Assembly (NCBI RefSeq): GCF_905171765.1
Contig: NC_053391.1
Coordinates: 266,270,460 to 266,334,459, forward strand
Source of the DNA: Bufo bufo
Taxonomy: Eukaryota > Chordata > Amphibia > Anura > Bufonidae
Length of the DNA: 64,000 bases
Reading direction: 5' to 3'
The translations under genes and the position numbers were made by a program. Shown piece after piece: positions 21,503-32,300 of this stretch (within the stretch, counting starts at the first letter, position 1; each line of letters starts with the position of its first letter). Below the pieces are notes generated by a model. It was not told the origin of the DNA, did not search any database, and saw only the letters and a list, made by a program, of their open reading frames with translations.

Positions 21503-22080
21503 GCGTATGGAGGAAACGAATACGCCCAGACTGTTCTCCTCCGCACAATCTGGGGACTCTAGTTTTCCGGCGGCTCCTTAGTTTGTGGTCTCTTGGGTTC
21601 TGAGGGGACAAACCTTTACAAAATGACCCCTCCCCCCACAACGAAAACAAAACCTCTGACCTACGGCGGAACTTAGGAGGATTCACCCGTCTAGTGGCGC
21701 CCCCCTATTTGCATTGGTTCGACTGGACCATAACAGACCGATCCCTGCCCTATAGAGGCCTCCGTAAAAATTTAATAGTCTCTCCCTGAGTTCGTCTGTC
21801 GATTCTTATGGACAGAGACATAGCAGCCTCAAGAGACCCAGGGACCTCGTATACCGCCAGCGCGTCTTTTAATTTTTCAGACAACCCCTGGCAGAACTGA
21901 CTCCTAAGGGCCGAGTCGTTCCATAACGTATCAGTAGCCCACCTACGGAATTCGGAACAATATAGTTTCAGCAGACCGGTTCTCTTGCCGAAGTCTACGT
22001 AGCTTGGACTCAGTGAGACCCTGTCCGGGTCATCATATACGAGACCCAGGGCTTCAAAAAACTCCTCCACTGATCGTAAG
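21467..22080 (-). pseudogene. gypsy gag, C-terminal part with zinc knuckle
   Basis: The minus strand continues gag with S-V-E-E-F-F-E-A-L-G-L, Y-C-S-E-F-R-R-W and A-L-R-S-Q-F-C-Q-G-L-S. A CCHC zinc knuckle (C-F-R-C-G-G-R-G-H-F-V-K-V-C pattern) follows at about 21655-21610, in a frame shifted from its neighbours. The zinc knuckle binds packaged RNA. At least two frameshifts separate gag from the protease frame. Confidence 0.75.
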
Positions 22081-22085
22081 GCCGG

Positions 22086-22730
22086 TGTCACGGCTGTTTG
22101 TGAGCAACAAGAGCATACACAGTAAAAGAGCTGACCGTACCCAAACTAGGGAGGATAAAGGGTGACCCCTATCAGACCCTCAAAGCTCTCCCTATGCTGC
22201 TAAGCACATGCCCGGATCCAAAAGGTGGAACGAGGCATGCCCACGTACCTAAGACTGATGACCACTGAAACCCCTACAATAGTGGAAGGGGCACGGCCAC
22301 CGGTGCCCTGCTCAGTATATGGAGGGAACCGTGGCCACCTCAGATCCAGTCAGAAAATAACCAGGTACACAACAATGTCTGCACACTTAGCTGAAGGGGC
22401 AGCCGCAGAGAAGACGGATCCAAGGACAGCTGGCAATATCCGGAGTGCTTGATGCAGCAGAACACAGGTCCAGTGAACTGATAGCTTACAAGAGAAGATA
22501 CTCAAGCAAGAGCAACAACTGAAATGAGGAATATAATCCACGCCCTACAATAGGAGGAGGGGTGATTTAAAGGTAGGGAAATCAAACGCAGGAGAACAGC
22601 TGGGAGTAAAGACCTCATCACAGGGGCAGAGAAACAGAGCAGTGAGAACTCCTCCAAACTCTAGTAGTGACATCATCACAGGGGTGGAGAAACAGAGCTG
22701 TGAGAATGTCTCAAAGCTCTGGTAGTGACA
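22086..22730. mobile_element. solo LTR B inside gypsy gag; target duplication gccgg
   Basis: 645 bp with TGTCACGGCTG at the left and GGTAGTGACA at the right, flanked by gccgg (22081-22085 and 22731-22735). Removing it and one duplication restores the gag reading frame across the site. A related but distinct LTR end occurs at 16312. Internal direct repeats near 22615-22720 share CATCACAGGGG and GGAGAAACAGAGC. Confidence 0.85.
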
Positions 22731-22735
22731 GCCGG

Positions 22736-23057
22736 AGAGTCAGATGGTAGGGAGAAAGCCCAAGCCTGCGGATCTCCTTGCAGGAGAGAAATTACAATGC
22801 CCACCCGTTGTTCCTCACCGCCGGAGGATCTAGGGCGTAACCTGCAAGAACAATTTGCAAGCTTCTCTGAAGGTTACAAAATTGGTCTCTCCCTCCAGAG
22901 AACCTATCAGGTAAAGCCAACTTTTGGCTCAGGAGTACCTTGGTTTCCTGTAGCAACGGTGGAACCAAGGATTGCTGCTGCAGCACTGTTGCTTTTAATC
23001 CTGCCACTTCAAGGGATAACCCTGTAATTGTTTCGCCAAAACCGAAACCGGATCCAT
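22736..23057 (-). pseudogene. gypsy gag, N-terminal part
   Basis: The minus strand has an ATG at 23057 (M-D-P-V). A frame change near 23015 leads into a capsid-like segment with L-A-L-P-D-R-F-S-G-G and, before the solo LTR, S-L-L-Q-G-D-P-Q-A-W-A. These are hallmark positions of gypsy gag capsids. The protein would form the virus-like particle. It is split by solo LTR B at 22730. Confidence 0.75.
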
Positions 23058-23118
23058 AGTGGAACAGACAAAATACAAAGCAAAACAGCAAGCAAAAAAA
23101 AAAAAAAGAAAGAAATGT

Positions 23119-23418
23119 CACAAGAGCTCCACAGCAGCACCATCAACCGGATCTCCTTCCAAGGTCAGAGTAGCACTGGAAGTAAGGACTATATCTGGCA
23201 ATGACTGCAAGTGAAAGTGAAACTATATAGTAGCTGGAGTGGCAGACAGGACTCACTGAGGAGGATGCCTACAAACTCCCAGTCAGGACAAAAAGTTCAC
23301 AAGGCAAAACCCTGATGACATACCCTGAACCACGGAGCAAGCTCACAAGCTATCACGAGTAGCAAGTCGCTGCGACCTTCTCCTCCCAGACCTGTCAGGA
23401 TCAGTCACAGTCGTGACA
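23119..23418 (-). repeat. 5' LTR of the gypsy element, internally deleted
   Basis: It matches about 17957-18256 closely. The other half of the LTR and a recognisable primer binding site are missing; instead an A-rich leader (23058-23118) precedes gag. This copy therefore lacks sequence needed for reverse transcription. Confidence 0.75.
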
Positions 23419-23827
23419 ACTACCTCCTAGTTTATCCCTGACCTCTTTCCTGCACTGCTCAGCCCACAGGCAGACCTTGAAGGTAGGTGTGCTGTGTCCT
23501 TCAGCCTGGACTGACAAAACCCTGATGGTGAAGTGGGGAGATAGGAGCAGCCTGCTCGCACAGAACCTGGATGGGAAAGATGACACAACAACCAAACTAG
23601 AAATGACACTTATCTTTGAGAGCAGGAATTGACAGCCAACCTTCCCTCCGAACTTCCTGACCAAAATGATCAGTATAATCCGCTCAGAGCACTTAGCTGG
23701 AGACCATTTAAACTAATGACTCCACCAGTGCACCTGATGAGAGGCGGATCCAGCACGGCACCAAAACAAATACTAAACTCGTGCTGCTATCCTGGCCGAC
23801 CTCCGCAGAGTGGGGCATGACAAATAG

Positions 23828-26571
23828 AGCTTTCATTTGGTGGTATTTCATTGCTGCTGACATTTTTACTTTTTTTGTTATTAATCGAAATTTACCGAAA
23901 TTTTTGCAAAAAAATGACATTTTTCACTTTCAGTTGTAATTTTTTTTAAAAAAATACATTTCTATATAAATTTTTCTCTAAATTTATTTTTCTACATGTC
24001 TTTGATAAAAAAAAATGCAATAAGTGTATATTTATTGGTTTGGATAAAAGTTATAGCGTTTACAAACTATGGTACATTTTGAAGCAGCTCTGACTTTCTG
24101 AGCACCTGTCATGTTTCCTGAGGTTCTACAATGCCCAGACAGTAGGAACACCCCACAAATGACCCCATTTCGGAAAGAAGACACCCTAAGGTATTCGCTG
24201 ATGGGCATAGTGAGTTCATAGAACTTTTTATTTTTTGTCACAAGTTAGTAGAAAATGATGATTTTATTTTATTTATTTTTTCTTACAAAGTCTCATATTA
24301 AACCTAACTTGTGACAAAAAATAAAAACTTCCATGAACTCACTATGCCCATCACGAATACCTTGGGGTGTCTTCTTTCCAAAATGGGTCACTTGTGGGGT
24401 AGTTTACTGCCCTGGCATTTTAGCGGCCCTAATGCGCGAGAAGTAGTTTAAAATTCAAATGTGTAAAAAATGTCCTGCGAAATCCTAAAGGTGCTCTTTA
24501 GAATTTTGGCCCTTTGCCCACCTAGGCTGCAAAAAGTGTCAAACATGTGGTATCGCGTACTCAGAGAAGTTGGGCAATGTGTTTTGGGGTGTCTTTTTAC
24601 ATATACCCATGCTGGGGGAGAGAATATCTCTCTAAAAGACAACATTTTCCCATTTATTTATACAAAGTTGTCATTTGACAGAGATATTTATCTCACCCAG
24701 CATGGGTATATGTAAAAAGACACCCAAAATACATAGCCCTACTTCTCCTGAGTATGGCGATACCACATGTGTGACACTTTTTTTGCAGCCTAGGTGGGCA
24801 AAGGGGCCCAAATTCTAAAGAGCACCTTTAGGATTTCACAGGGCATTTTTAACACATTTGGATTTCAAACTACTTCTCACGCATTAGGGCCCCTAAAATG
24901 CCAGGGCAGTATAAATAACCCCACAAGTGACCCCATTTTGGAAAGAAGACACCCAAGGTATTCCGTGAGGGGCATGGCGAGATTCCTAGAATTTTTTTTT
25001 TTGCACAAGTTAGTGGAAAATTATGATTTTTTTTTTTCCTTACAAAGTCTCATATTCCACTAACTGTGACAAAAATAAAACTTCCATGAACTCACTATGC
25101 CATCACGAAATACCTTGGGTGTCTTCCTTTCCAAATGACTTGTGCTGTAGTTATACTGCCTGGCATTTTAGGGGCCCTAATGCGTGAGAAGTAGTTTGAA
25201 ATTCAAATGTGTAAAAAATGTCCTGTGAAATCCTAAAGGTGCTCTTTAGAATGTGGGCCCTTTGCGCACCTAGGCTGCAAAAAAGTGTCACACATGTGGT
25301 ATCGCCGTACTCAGGAGAAGTAGGGCTATGTGTTTTGGGGTGTATTTTTACATATACCCATGCTGGGTGAGAGAAATATCTCTCTAAAAGTCAACTTTTC
25401 CCATTTTTTAATACAAAGTTGTCATTATAGAGAGATATTTCTCTCACCCAGCATGGGTATATGTAAAAAGACACCCCAAAACGCATTGCCCTACTTCTCC
25501 TGAGTACGGCGATACCACATGTGTGACACTTTTTTGCAGCCTAGGTGCGCAAAGGGGCCCAAAAAACTTTTAGGAGGGAATTTTTAGATATTTGGATTCC
25601 AGACTTCTTTTCACGCTTTAGGGCCCCTAAAATGCCAGGGCAGCATAAATACCCCACATGTGACCCTATTTTGGAAAGAAGACACCCCAAGGTATTCCGT
25701 GATCTTTTTATAGCGCCGCAGCGATTTTACGGTCTTTTTGCAGTGATCAGAAAAAAATTAATTCTGTCACTGCGGTGGGGCGGACTGAACGCAAGTGTGC
25801 GCACAAGATCAGGCCTGTTCGGGCAAACACTGCGTTTTTTGTAGAGCCTATAGAACATGTCCTATTCTTGTCCGCAATTGCGGACAAGAAAAGGCATTTT
25901 CTATATAGTTCTGGCAATGTGCGGATCCGCAAAATGCGGAAAGCACATTGCCGGTGTCCGTGTTTTGCGGATCCGCAAAACACTACGGATGTCTAAATGG
26001 AGCCTTACAGGGGGTGATCAATGACAGGGGGTGATCAGGGAGTCTATATGGGGTGATCCACCCCTGTAAGGCTCCTTTTAGACGTCCGTATGTGTTTTGG
26101 GGTCAGCGGATCCGTAAACACATACTGACGTCTGAATGGAGCCTTACAGGGGGGTGATCAATGACAGGGGGGTGATCAGGGGTTAATAAGGGGTTAATAA
26201 GTGACAGGGGGTGGTGTAGTGTAGTGGTGATTGGTGCTACTTACAGAGCTGCATGTGTCCTCTGGTGGTCGATCCAAGCAAAAGGGACCACCAGAAGACC
26301 AGGTAGCAGGTATATTAGACGCTGTTATTAAAACAGCGTCTAATATACCTTTAAGGGGTTAAAAAAATCGCATCTACTGCCTGCCAGCGAACGATCGCCG
26401 CTGGCAGGCTGCAAATCCACTCGTTTACCTTCGGTTCCTGTGAACGCGCGCTCCTGTGTGCACGCGTTCACAGGAAATCTCGCCTCTTGCGAGATGACGC
26501 GCCGGGGCGTCCAGGTGGAATGAATCGACCACCTCCGGAACGCAATCCTGCGTTAGGCGGTCCGGAGGTGG
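23828..26571. repeat. interior of the TTAA element: alternating inverted modules
   Basis: A module with GAAAGAAGACACCC and GGTATTC...GGGCATAG appears forward at 24170, inverted at 24330, forward at 24945, inverted at 25085 and forward at 25670. A second module (CAGCCTAGGTG..GCAAAGGG with TACCACATGTGTGACAC) alternates in the same way at 24500, 24760, 25260 and 25510. The whole looks like a palindromic unit of about 750 bp duplicated once. A MITE-like GGATCCGCAAAA-rich piece lies at about 25825-26010, and GGGGGTGATCA repeats at 26009-26220. No protein-coding gene is supported. Confidence 0.6.
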
Positions 26572-26575
26572 TTAA

Positions 26576-26860
26576 AATTTTTTTCTAGTTTAAAAAAAAA
26601 AATTGATTGTTTTAAAGAATAATTGGTAACCTCAAGGAGGGGGCGTGCTTTAAGCATTGTCCTTAAATACCACACCTGAAGGGAGTGGTATTATCGCCCC
26701 TGACGAAGCTGACTGGCGAAACCTAGGTCGGGTGCTACACAAGGAACTATTATATGTTTTATGACTTTTAACATATATACGATTTTGTAAGTATAATAAA
26801 TACTTTTGGGAAACCAATTCTGTCGGAACTTCACTATTGTGCGCCACAGTTTCATTACCC
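26576..26860 (+). mobile_element. Penelope-like 3' tail (fragment)
   Basis: Sequence around the hammerhead-like motif at 26694-26734 plus an AATAAA-type signal near 26797 resembles Penelope-like tails. No coding region precedes it, so it is a short, probably 5'-truncated insertion. Confidence 0.45.
26694..26734 (+). ncRNA. hammerhead-ribozyme-like motif (Penelope-type)
   Basis: CGCCC leads into CTGACGA (core match), an extra A, a short GC...GC helix, GAAA, the self-complementary CCTAGG (stem III), TC, then GGGTG pairing with CGCCC by three G-C pairs, one G-T and one more G-C. Self-complementary stem III suggests action as a dimer, as proposed for Penelope-type hammerheads. Confidence 0.5.
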
Positions 26861-27284
26861 TGGTTTTTGGATGCCAATTGGTGTATCGACCCCTGGATTC
26901 ATTGTGTGGCTGCATTGTGAGAAGCTTGATAACCCAATATATCTCTGGTTGGACAGACTCCTGTGTATTGGGCATCGCGACCAAGGCCGGGACGACACAG
27001 AGGCTGGGGAGGCTCCAGCCTCAGGGCGCAGGCCAGCTCCCCAGCCTCTGGGCGGCAAGCAGGCCACTGACCACGTCGCTGCTGCTGCCACACCTGCCGG
27101 CAAAATGCCTTGTTTGCCCCTTGTCCCATCCGTCTTATATGCCGGTATACTCAGAAGATCCAATGGTATATTCTAACCCCCTCAGTGAGATCGTGAAAAC
27201 TCAAATCCGATGGTATATTCTAACCCCCAGGCGTTCCCATGGTGACAGGGACGCTTGCCTGGGGTTAGATATATAGGTCCACGC
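26861..27284. other. unassigned GC-mixed sequence
   Basis: No family recognised. Overlapping open frames exist on both strands, but none shows a domain. Two near-identical GGTATATTCTAACCCCC pieces lie at about 27164 and 27211. Confidence 0.4.
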
Positions 27285-27598
27285 CGCTCACAGGAGTACA
27301 TTTATAAACTAATCAGTAACTTTAACTTTAATCATTGCTGATCTCTTTACTTGGATACCTTACTCTGTCTTAGCTCCGGTAACAGCAGGCAGTGCGGGCG
27401 GGCGGCGCTCACTCACTGACGTCACGCGCCTGCTCCTCCCACTAGGCGGCGCAGGCGTGTGACGTCAGTGAGTAAGCGCCACCCGCCCGCACCGCCTGCT
27501 GTTACCGGAGCCAAGACAGAGTAAGGTATCCAAGTAAAGAGATCAGCAATGATTAAAGTTAAAGTTACTGATTAGTTTATAAATGTACTCCTGTGAGC
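27285..27598. repeat. long inverted repeat (palindromic MITE-like)
   Basis: Arms of roughly 145 bp (GCTCACAGGAGTACATTTAT... and its complement ending at 27598) surround a short centre near 27430-27446. The arms match closely, including AAGTAAAGAGATCAGCAATG and GGTAACAGCAGGC. Non-coding; single-strand folding would give a long hairpin. Confidence 0.8.
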
Positions 27599-27602
27599 GT
27601 CG

Positions 27603-28275
27603 GGGAGGGGGATCTGTGGATGTTACTGTTTAGGGGAGGGGATCTGTGGATGTCACTGTTTAGGGGAGGGGGATCTGTGGATGTCACTGTTTAGGGGAGG
27701 GCGATCTGTGGATGTCACTGTTTAGGGGGGAGATCTGTGGATGGCACTGTTTAGGGGAGGGGGATCTGTTGATGGCACTGTTTAGGGGAGGGGGATCTGT
27801 TGATGGCACTATTTAGGGGAGGGGGATCTGTTGATGGCACTATTTAGGGGAGGGGGATCTGTGGATGGCACTGTTTAGGGGAGGGGGATCTGTGGATGGC
27901 ACTGTTTAGGGGAGAGGAACTGTGGATGGCACTGCTTAGGGGAGGGGGATCTGTGGATGGCACTGTTTAGGGGAGGGGGATCTGTGGATGGCACTGTTTA
28001 GGGGAGGGGAACTGTGGATGGCACTGTTTAGGGGAGGGGGATCTGTGGATGGCACTGTTTAGGGGAGGGGGATCTGTGGATGGCACTGTTTAGGGGAGGG
28101 GAACTGTGGATGGCACTGTTTAGGGGAGGGGGATCTGTGGATGGCACTGTTTAGGGGGAGGGGTATCTGTGAATGGCACTGTTAAGGGGAGGGGGATCTG
28201 TGGATGGCACTGTTTAGGGGAGGGGATCTGTGGATGGCACTGTTTAGGGGAGGGGGTTCTGTGGATGGCACATAG
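27603..28275 (+). repeat. 32-bp minisatellite
   Basis: About twenty tandem copies of a unit close to GGGGAGGGGGATCTGTGGAT + GGCACTGTTTA. Earlier units read GATGTCACT and later ones GATGGCACT. Open frames through it on either strand are artefacts. Confidence 0.9.
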
Positions 28276-29245
28276 TAAGGGGTGGGGTTTAGGGAGAAAG
28301 GGGTTTGGCCTTGACAGGAAAGGGTGGGTCAAATTTATATTAGGGGGGTGCCCGAGTTTAGTCTCGCCTAGGGCAGCACAAAACCAAGATACGCCACTGC
28401 TTGGCACTGACTTACGTGCTCCCTCCCCGCTCCGCCTCCTGGCTCGGCCGCTCCGCTGCTCTGGCCTCTGCTCAGTCGCTTGCCTGACTGGCTGCGTACA
28501 GCGCGCACTTAGACCTGACGCGCTGTATGCAGTCAGGTCACATGTGCGCCCTCTGGAGACCAGGAGCAGCGCGGGCAGCAGCAGCACAGCACTGTGTCAC
28601 GACCCAGCCCAGGCCCCAGCAGGGATAGAGCGTGAGAGTCTGCCCTGAAGTGAAGTAAGATAGTTTTTAAATAAAGATAATATTCTTTTCCGTCTGATCT
28701 GAGGTCTGATGGGGTTCTGGATGGGGTAAAATTACAAGGAACGACCCGGGGGAAGGAGGGGGGGTTGGGTGGGTTGGGGTGGAAGATGATTAATAACAAA
28801 CATACATATCTAAATGGTGGGGGGGGGGGGCGCAGCGCACTTGGGCAGCTCAGCCTCTGTTGGTGGTGGACCTTGTCCCAGCCTTGATCGCGACCACCAT
28901 TTACTTTTGCTTAAAGGGAGGACCTGGCAAGCCATTTGGTACCAAGTTCAGATCCCGGGGAGTAAATCTAGCTCTCTGCTACTTGCTGTCACTAGAAATC
29001 TTTTAAACAAAGGATGATCTGTTAACCTGGAGTCAAAAAAAAAATGAAGAACTGACATCTGAACTTTAACTTTTTTTTCTAAGCCCAGCTGAAGGAATTC
29101 AAGAATCAATGGAATATTAGGTTCTTATAAGGGGTCTTGTCTACCCTCAGGGCCCTTCAAGGTCCTTGGTATAAGTATTAAAAGTAACCTGCTTCATGCT
29201 AGCCAGAAAAGTATTAATCATTGAGCCTGAGAGACCCCTGTCCCT
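28276..29245. other. unassigned sequence after the minisatellite
   Basis: 28320-28390 resembles the end of a frog repeat. 28400-28640 is GC-rich. A run of about a dozen G lies near 28817-28830. No gene or element boundary can be supported. The minus-strand candidate host gene may continue here as intron. Confidence 0.4.
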
Positions 29246-29503
29246 AAGGCTACATGCACGTTGTTAGTTTCCGTGTCCATTCCGGTTTTTTTGCGGATAT
29301 GATGCGGACTTGTTCATTTCAATGTGTAGGGAAAAAGTGCGGACAGCACACATTGTATTGTCCGCATCAGTATGTCCGCTCTGTAGCCCCACAAAAAAAA
29401 AGAACATGTCCTATTCTTGTCCGTTTTAGGTATTGTTACAATGGATCCGCAAAAAAAAAAAACGGATGGCATACAGATGTAATCCGTTTTTTAAGAGCTT
29501 GAC
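29246..29503. mobile_element. MITE of the 'gcatgaggcc' type (partial)
   Basis: It begins AAGGCTACATGCACGTTG and contains CTATTCTTGTCCGTTTTAGG and GGATCCGCAAAA like the relatives at 57830 and 2868. The right terminal repeat is not recognisable. Confidence 0.5.
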
Positions 29504-29517
29504 AGACCTTCTTCCTT

Positions 29518-29653
29518 CCCCCTGATATAAGAGCCACAATTTGAATTGTCTGAGCATATCCTGATATTGCAGCACTTTATCTGAGGGACAGAAAAGAGAG
29601 CCTAGAGCACTGCCTAGGAGTTTCTTGAAGTAACACGACTCCACCCCCTGAGC
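29518..29653 (-). CDS. candidate host exon, downstream part (after transposon)
   Basis: On the minus strand this continues the frame of 34414-34611 when the 29662-34413 transposon plus one 8-bp duplication is removed. It reads M-A-Q-G-V-E-S-C-Y-F-K-K-L-L-G-S, then D-K-V-L-Q-Y-Q-D-M-L-R-Q-F-K-L-W-L-L. The frame remains open to about 29505. The proposed donor is the GT at 29517-29516 in GAAG|GTCTGT, which is weak; a MITE starts just beyond, at 29503. Composition looks like a helical globular protein, but I do not recognise the family. With the insert in place the exon is disrupted, so this may be a pseudogene or an allele-specific insertion. A long-dead retrocopy is the main alternative. Confidence 0.45.
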
Positions 29654-30059
29654 CATGGAACCAGGGCCGGATTAACATAGGGGCTGATGGAGCTGCAGCT
29701 TCAGGCCCCTGAGTGAAAATAGGCCCAGCAGTGCTGCCAACACATCAAGCAGCAGCCCGCAATTGCCCCTCTCCCCGGCCGAGCTGGCGGCGCGGCCGGC
29801 CCGGCCCTGGACCCTTGAAAACTTGTGTGCGGTGCGGGGCGCCGGCACAGGGAGATGAGCGCTTCTATTGTGGAAGCGCTCATCTCCATCTGTATAGCGG
29901 CAGGGCAGGGGAGAGGCGTGTCCCTCCCCTGTGTCTCTGATAGGCTGCCGGCCTAGTGCCTGCAGCCTATCAGAGGCCGGCGCAGACGTCATCGTGCGGC
30001 CTGAGGCCTGCATCGCATCGCTGAGGTAAGTATAAGTTTTTTGTTTTTTTTTATAAATA

Positions 30060-32300
30060 CTTTTACTGGCACATGATGGGGGCATGGGGGGCCCTCTTGT
30101 TATACTGGCACATTATGGGTGGGCCCTCCTGTTACTGGCACATGATGGGGGCATGGGGGGCCCTCTTGTTATACTGGCACATTATGGGGGGGCCCTCCTG
30201 TTACTGGCACATGATGGGGGCATGGGGGGGCCTCTTGTTATACTGGCACATTATGGGGGGGCCCTCCTGTTACTGGCACATGATGGGGCCATGGGGGGGG
30301 CCCTCTTGTTATACTGGCACATGATGGGGGGGTCCTCCTGTTACTGGCACATGATGGGGGCATGGGGGGCCCTCTTGTTATACTGGCACATGATGGGGGG
30401 CCCTCCTGTTACTGGCACATGATGGGGGCATGGGGGGGCCCTCTTGTTATACTGGCACATTATGGGGGCCCTCCTGTTACTGGCACATGATGGGGGCATG
30501 GGGGGCCCTCTTGTTATACTGGCACATTATGGAGGGGCCCTCCTGTTACTGGCACATGATGGGGGCATGGGGGGGGCCCTCTTGTTATACTGGCACATTA
30601 TGGGGGGCCCTCCTGTTACTGGCACATGATGGGGGCATGGGGGGCCCTCTTGTTATACTGGCACATTATGGGGGGGGCCCTCCTGTTACTGGCACATGAT
30701 GGGGGCATGGGGGGCCCTCTTGTTATACTGGCACATTATGGGGGGGCCCTCCTGTTACTGGCACATGATGGGGGCATGGGGGGCCCTCTTGTTATACTGG
30801 CACATTATGGGGGGGCCCTCCTGTTACTGGCACATGATGGGGGCATGGGGGGGCCCTCTTGTTATACTGGCACATGATGGGGGGGCCCCCTGTTACTGGC
30901 ACATGATGGGGGCATGGGGGGCCCTCTTGTTATACTGGCACATTATGGGGGGGGCCCTCCTGTTACTGGCACATGATGGGGGCATGGGGGGCCCTCTTGT
31001 TATACTGGCACATTATGGGGGGGCCCTCCTGTTACTGGCACATGATGGGGGCATGGGGGTCCCTCTTGTTATACTGGCACATTATGGGGGGGCCCTCCTG
31101 TTACTGGCACATGATGGGGGCATGGGGGGGCCCTCTTGTTATACAGGCACATTATGGGGGGGCCTCCTGTTACTGGCACATGATGGGGCCATGGGGGGGG
31201 GGCCCTCTTGTTATACTGGCACATTATGGGGGGGCCCTCCTGTTACTGGCACATGATGGGGGCCCTCTTGTTATACTGGCACATGATGGGGGGCCCTCCT
31301 GTTACTGGCACATGATGGGGGCATGGGGGGCCCTCTTGTTATACTGGCACATTATGGGGGGGCCCTCCTGTTACTGGCACATGATGGGGGCATGGGGGGC
31401 CCTCTTGTTATACTGGCACATTATGGGGGGGCCTCCTGTTACTGGCACATGATGGGGGCATGGGGGGCCCTCTTGTTATACTGGCACATTATGGGGGGGC
31501 CCTCCTGTTACTGGCACATGATGGGGGCATGGGGGGCCCTCTTGTTATACTGGCACATTATGGGGGGGCCCTCCTGTTACTGGCACATGATGGGGGCATG
31601 GGGGGCCCTCTTGTTATACTGGCACATGATGGGGGGGCCCTCCTGTTACTGGCACATGATGGGGGCATGGGGGGGGCCCTCTTGTTATACTGGCACATGA
31701 TGGGGTGGCCCTCCTGTTACTGGCACATGATGGGGGCCCTCTTGTTATACTGGCACATGATGGGGGGGCCCTCCTGTTACTGGCACATGATGGGGCATGG
31801 GGGGGGCCTCTTGTTACTGGCACATGATGGGGCTTTGGGGGGCCCTCTTGTTACTGGCACATGATGGGGGGCCCTCCTGTTACTGGCACATGATGGGGCA
31901 TGGGGGGCCTCTTGTTACTGGCACATGATGGAGCATGGGGGGGTCTCTTGTTACTGGCACATGATGGGGCATAGGGGGGCTCTTGTCACTGGCACATGAT
32001 GGGGGGGCTCTCTTGTTACTGGCACATGATGGGGGGCTCTCTTGTTACTGGCACATGATGGGGCATAGGGGGGGCTCTTGTTACTGGCACATGATGGATG
32101 GGGGCCCTCTTGTTACTGGCACATGATGGGGGGCATCTATGGGGGCACATTTTACTGGCACATTATTGGGGGGCATCTATGGGGGCACTTATTACTGGCA
32201 CATTATTGGGGCACTTTTTACTGGCACATTATTGGGGTCACTTTTCACTGGCACATTCTTGGTGGGCACTATAGGGGCATCTACTGAGGCCACAAAGAAG
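30060..32300 (+). repeat. G-rich dimeric minisatellite (about 66-70-bp unit)
   Basis: The unit alternates CCCTCTTGTTATACTGGCAC-ATTATGGGGGG and CCCTCCTGTTACTGGCACAT-GATGGGGGCATGGGGGG. G runs of four to nine recur every 15-35 bp. The array is very homogeneous from 30065 to about 31800, then drifts to a single-type unit and a CACATTATTGGGG variant. G tracts could form G-quadruplexes (inference). Open frames of up to 186 codons within it are repeat artefacts. Confidence 0.9.

Larger units (their letters stand above)
17608..23418 (-). mobile_element. Ty3/gypsy chromodomain LTR retrotransposon; target duplication actac
   Basis: A full-span element with TGTCACGAC...GTCGTGACA-type LTR ends, and actac repeated at 17603-17607 and 23419-23423. 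Order on the minus strand is 5' LTR, gag, zinc knuckle, protease, reverse transcriptase, RNase H, integrase, chromodomain-like C-terminus, polypurine tract (AAAGGGGGGTAC next to the 3' LTR at 18257) and 3' LTR. Frameshifts and a solo LTR in gag make it inactive. The 5' LTR keeps only its outer 300 bp. Confidence 0.9.
16312..23822. mobile_element. solo LTR A with later insertions; target duplication aatag
   Basis: It starts TGTCACGGCGG at 16312 and ends GGCATGACA at 23822, with aatag directly repeated on both sides (16307-16311 and 23823-23827). TG...CA ends and a 5-bp duplication indicate an LTR. Own sequence is about 16312-16545 and 23424-23822. The middle is a TIR element (16546-17606) and a gypsy element (17608-23418). 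Internal LTR-retroelement sequence belonging to it is absent, hence solo LTR. Confidence 0.65.
16196..26575. mobile_element. TTAA-flanked element (piggyBac-type MITE) hosting nested insertions
   Basis: The left end is TTAACCACCTCAGCTCC (16196) and the right end is GGTCCGGAGGTGGTTAA (to 26575), which are inverted copies beginning at TTAA. Left flank TCACTAATAG (to 16311) continues directly into AGCTTTCATTTGG at 23828 once the inserted LTR and one aatag copy are removed. Element-specific sequence is therefore 16196-16311 plus 23828-26575. No transposase is visible. Confidence 0.7.

Noticed and set aside
28120..28648. 155- and 159-codon frames over the minisatellite edge
   Set aside because: Their repetitive halves come from the 32-bp repeat and the remainder shows no domain.
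30065..31870. Many overlapping open frames of 60-186 codons (A-L-L-L-L-A-H-D-G-G and similar)
   Set aside because: They are translations of a tandem repeat in all three frames. Repetition, not selection, keeps them open.
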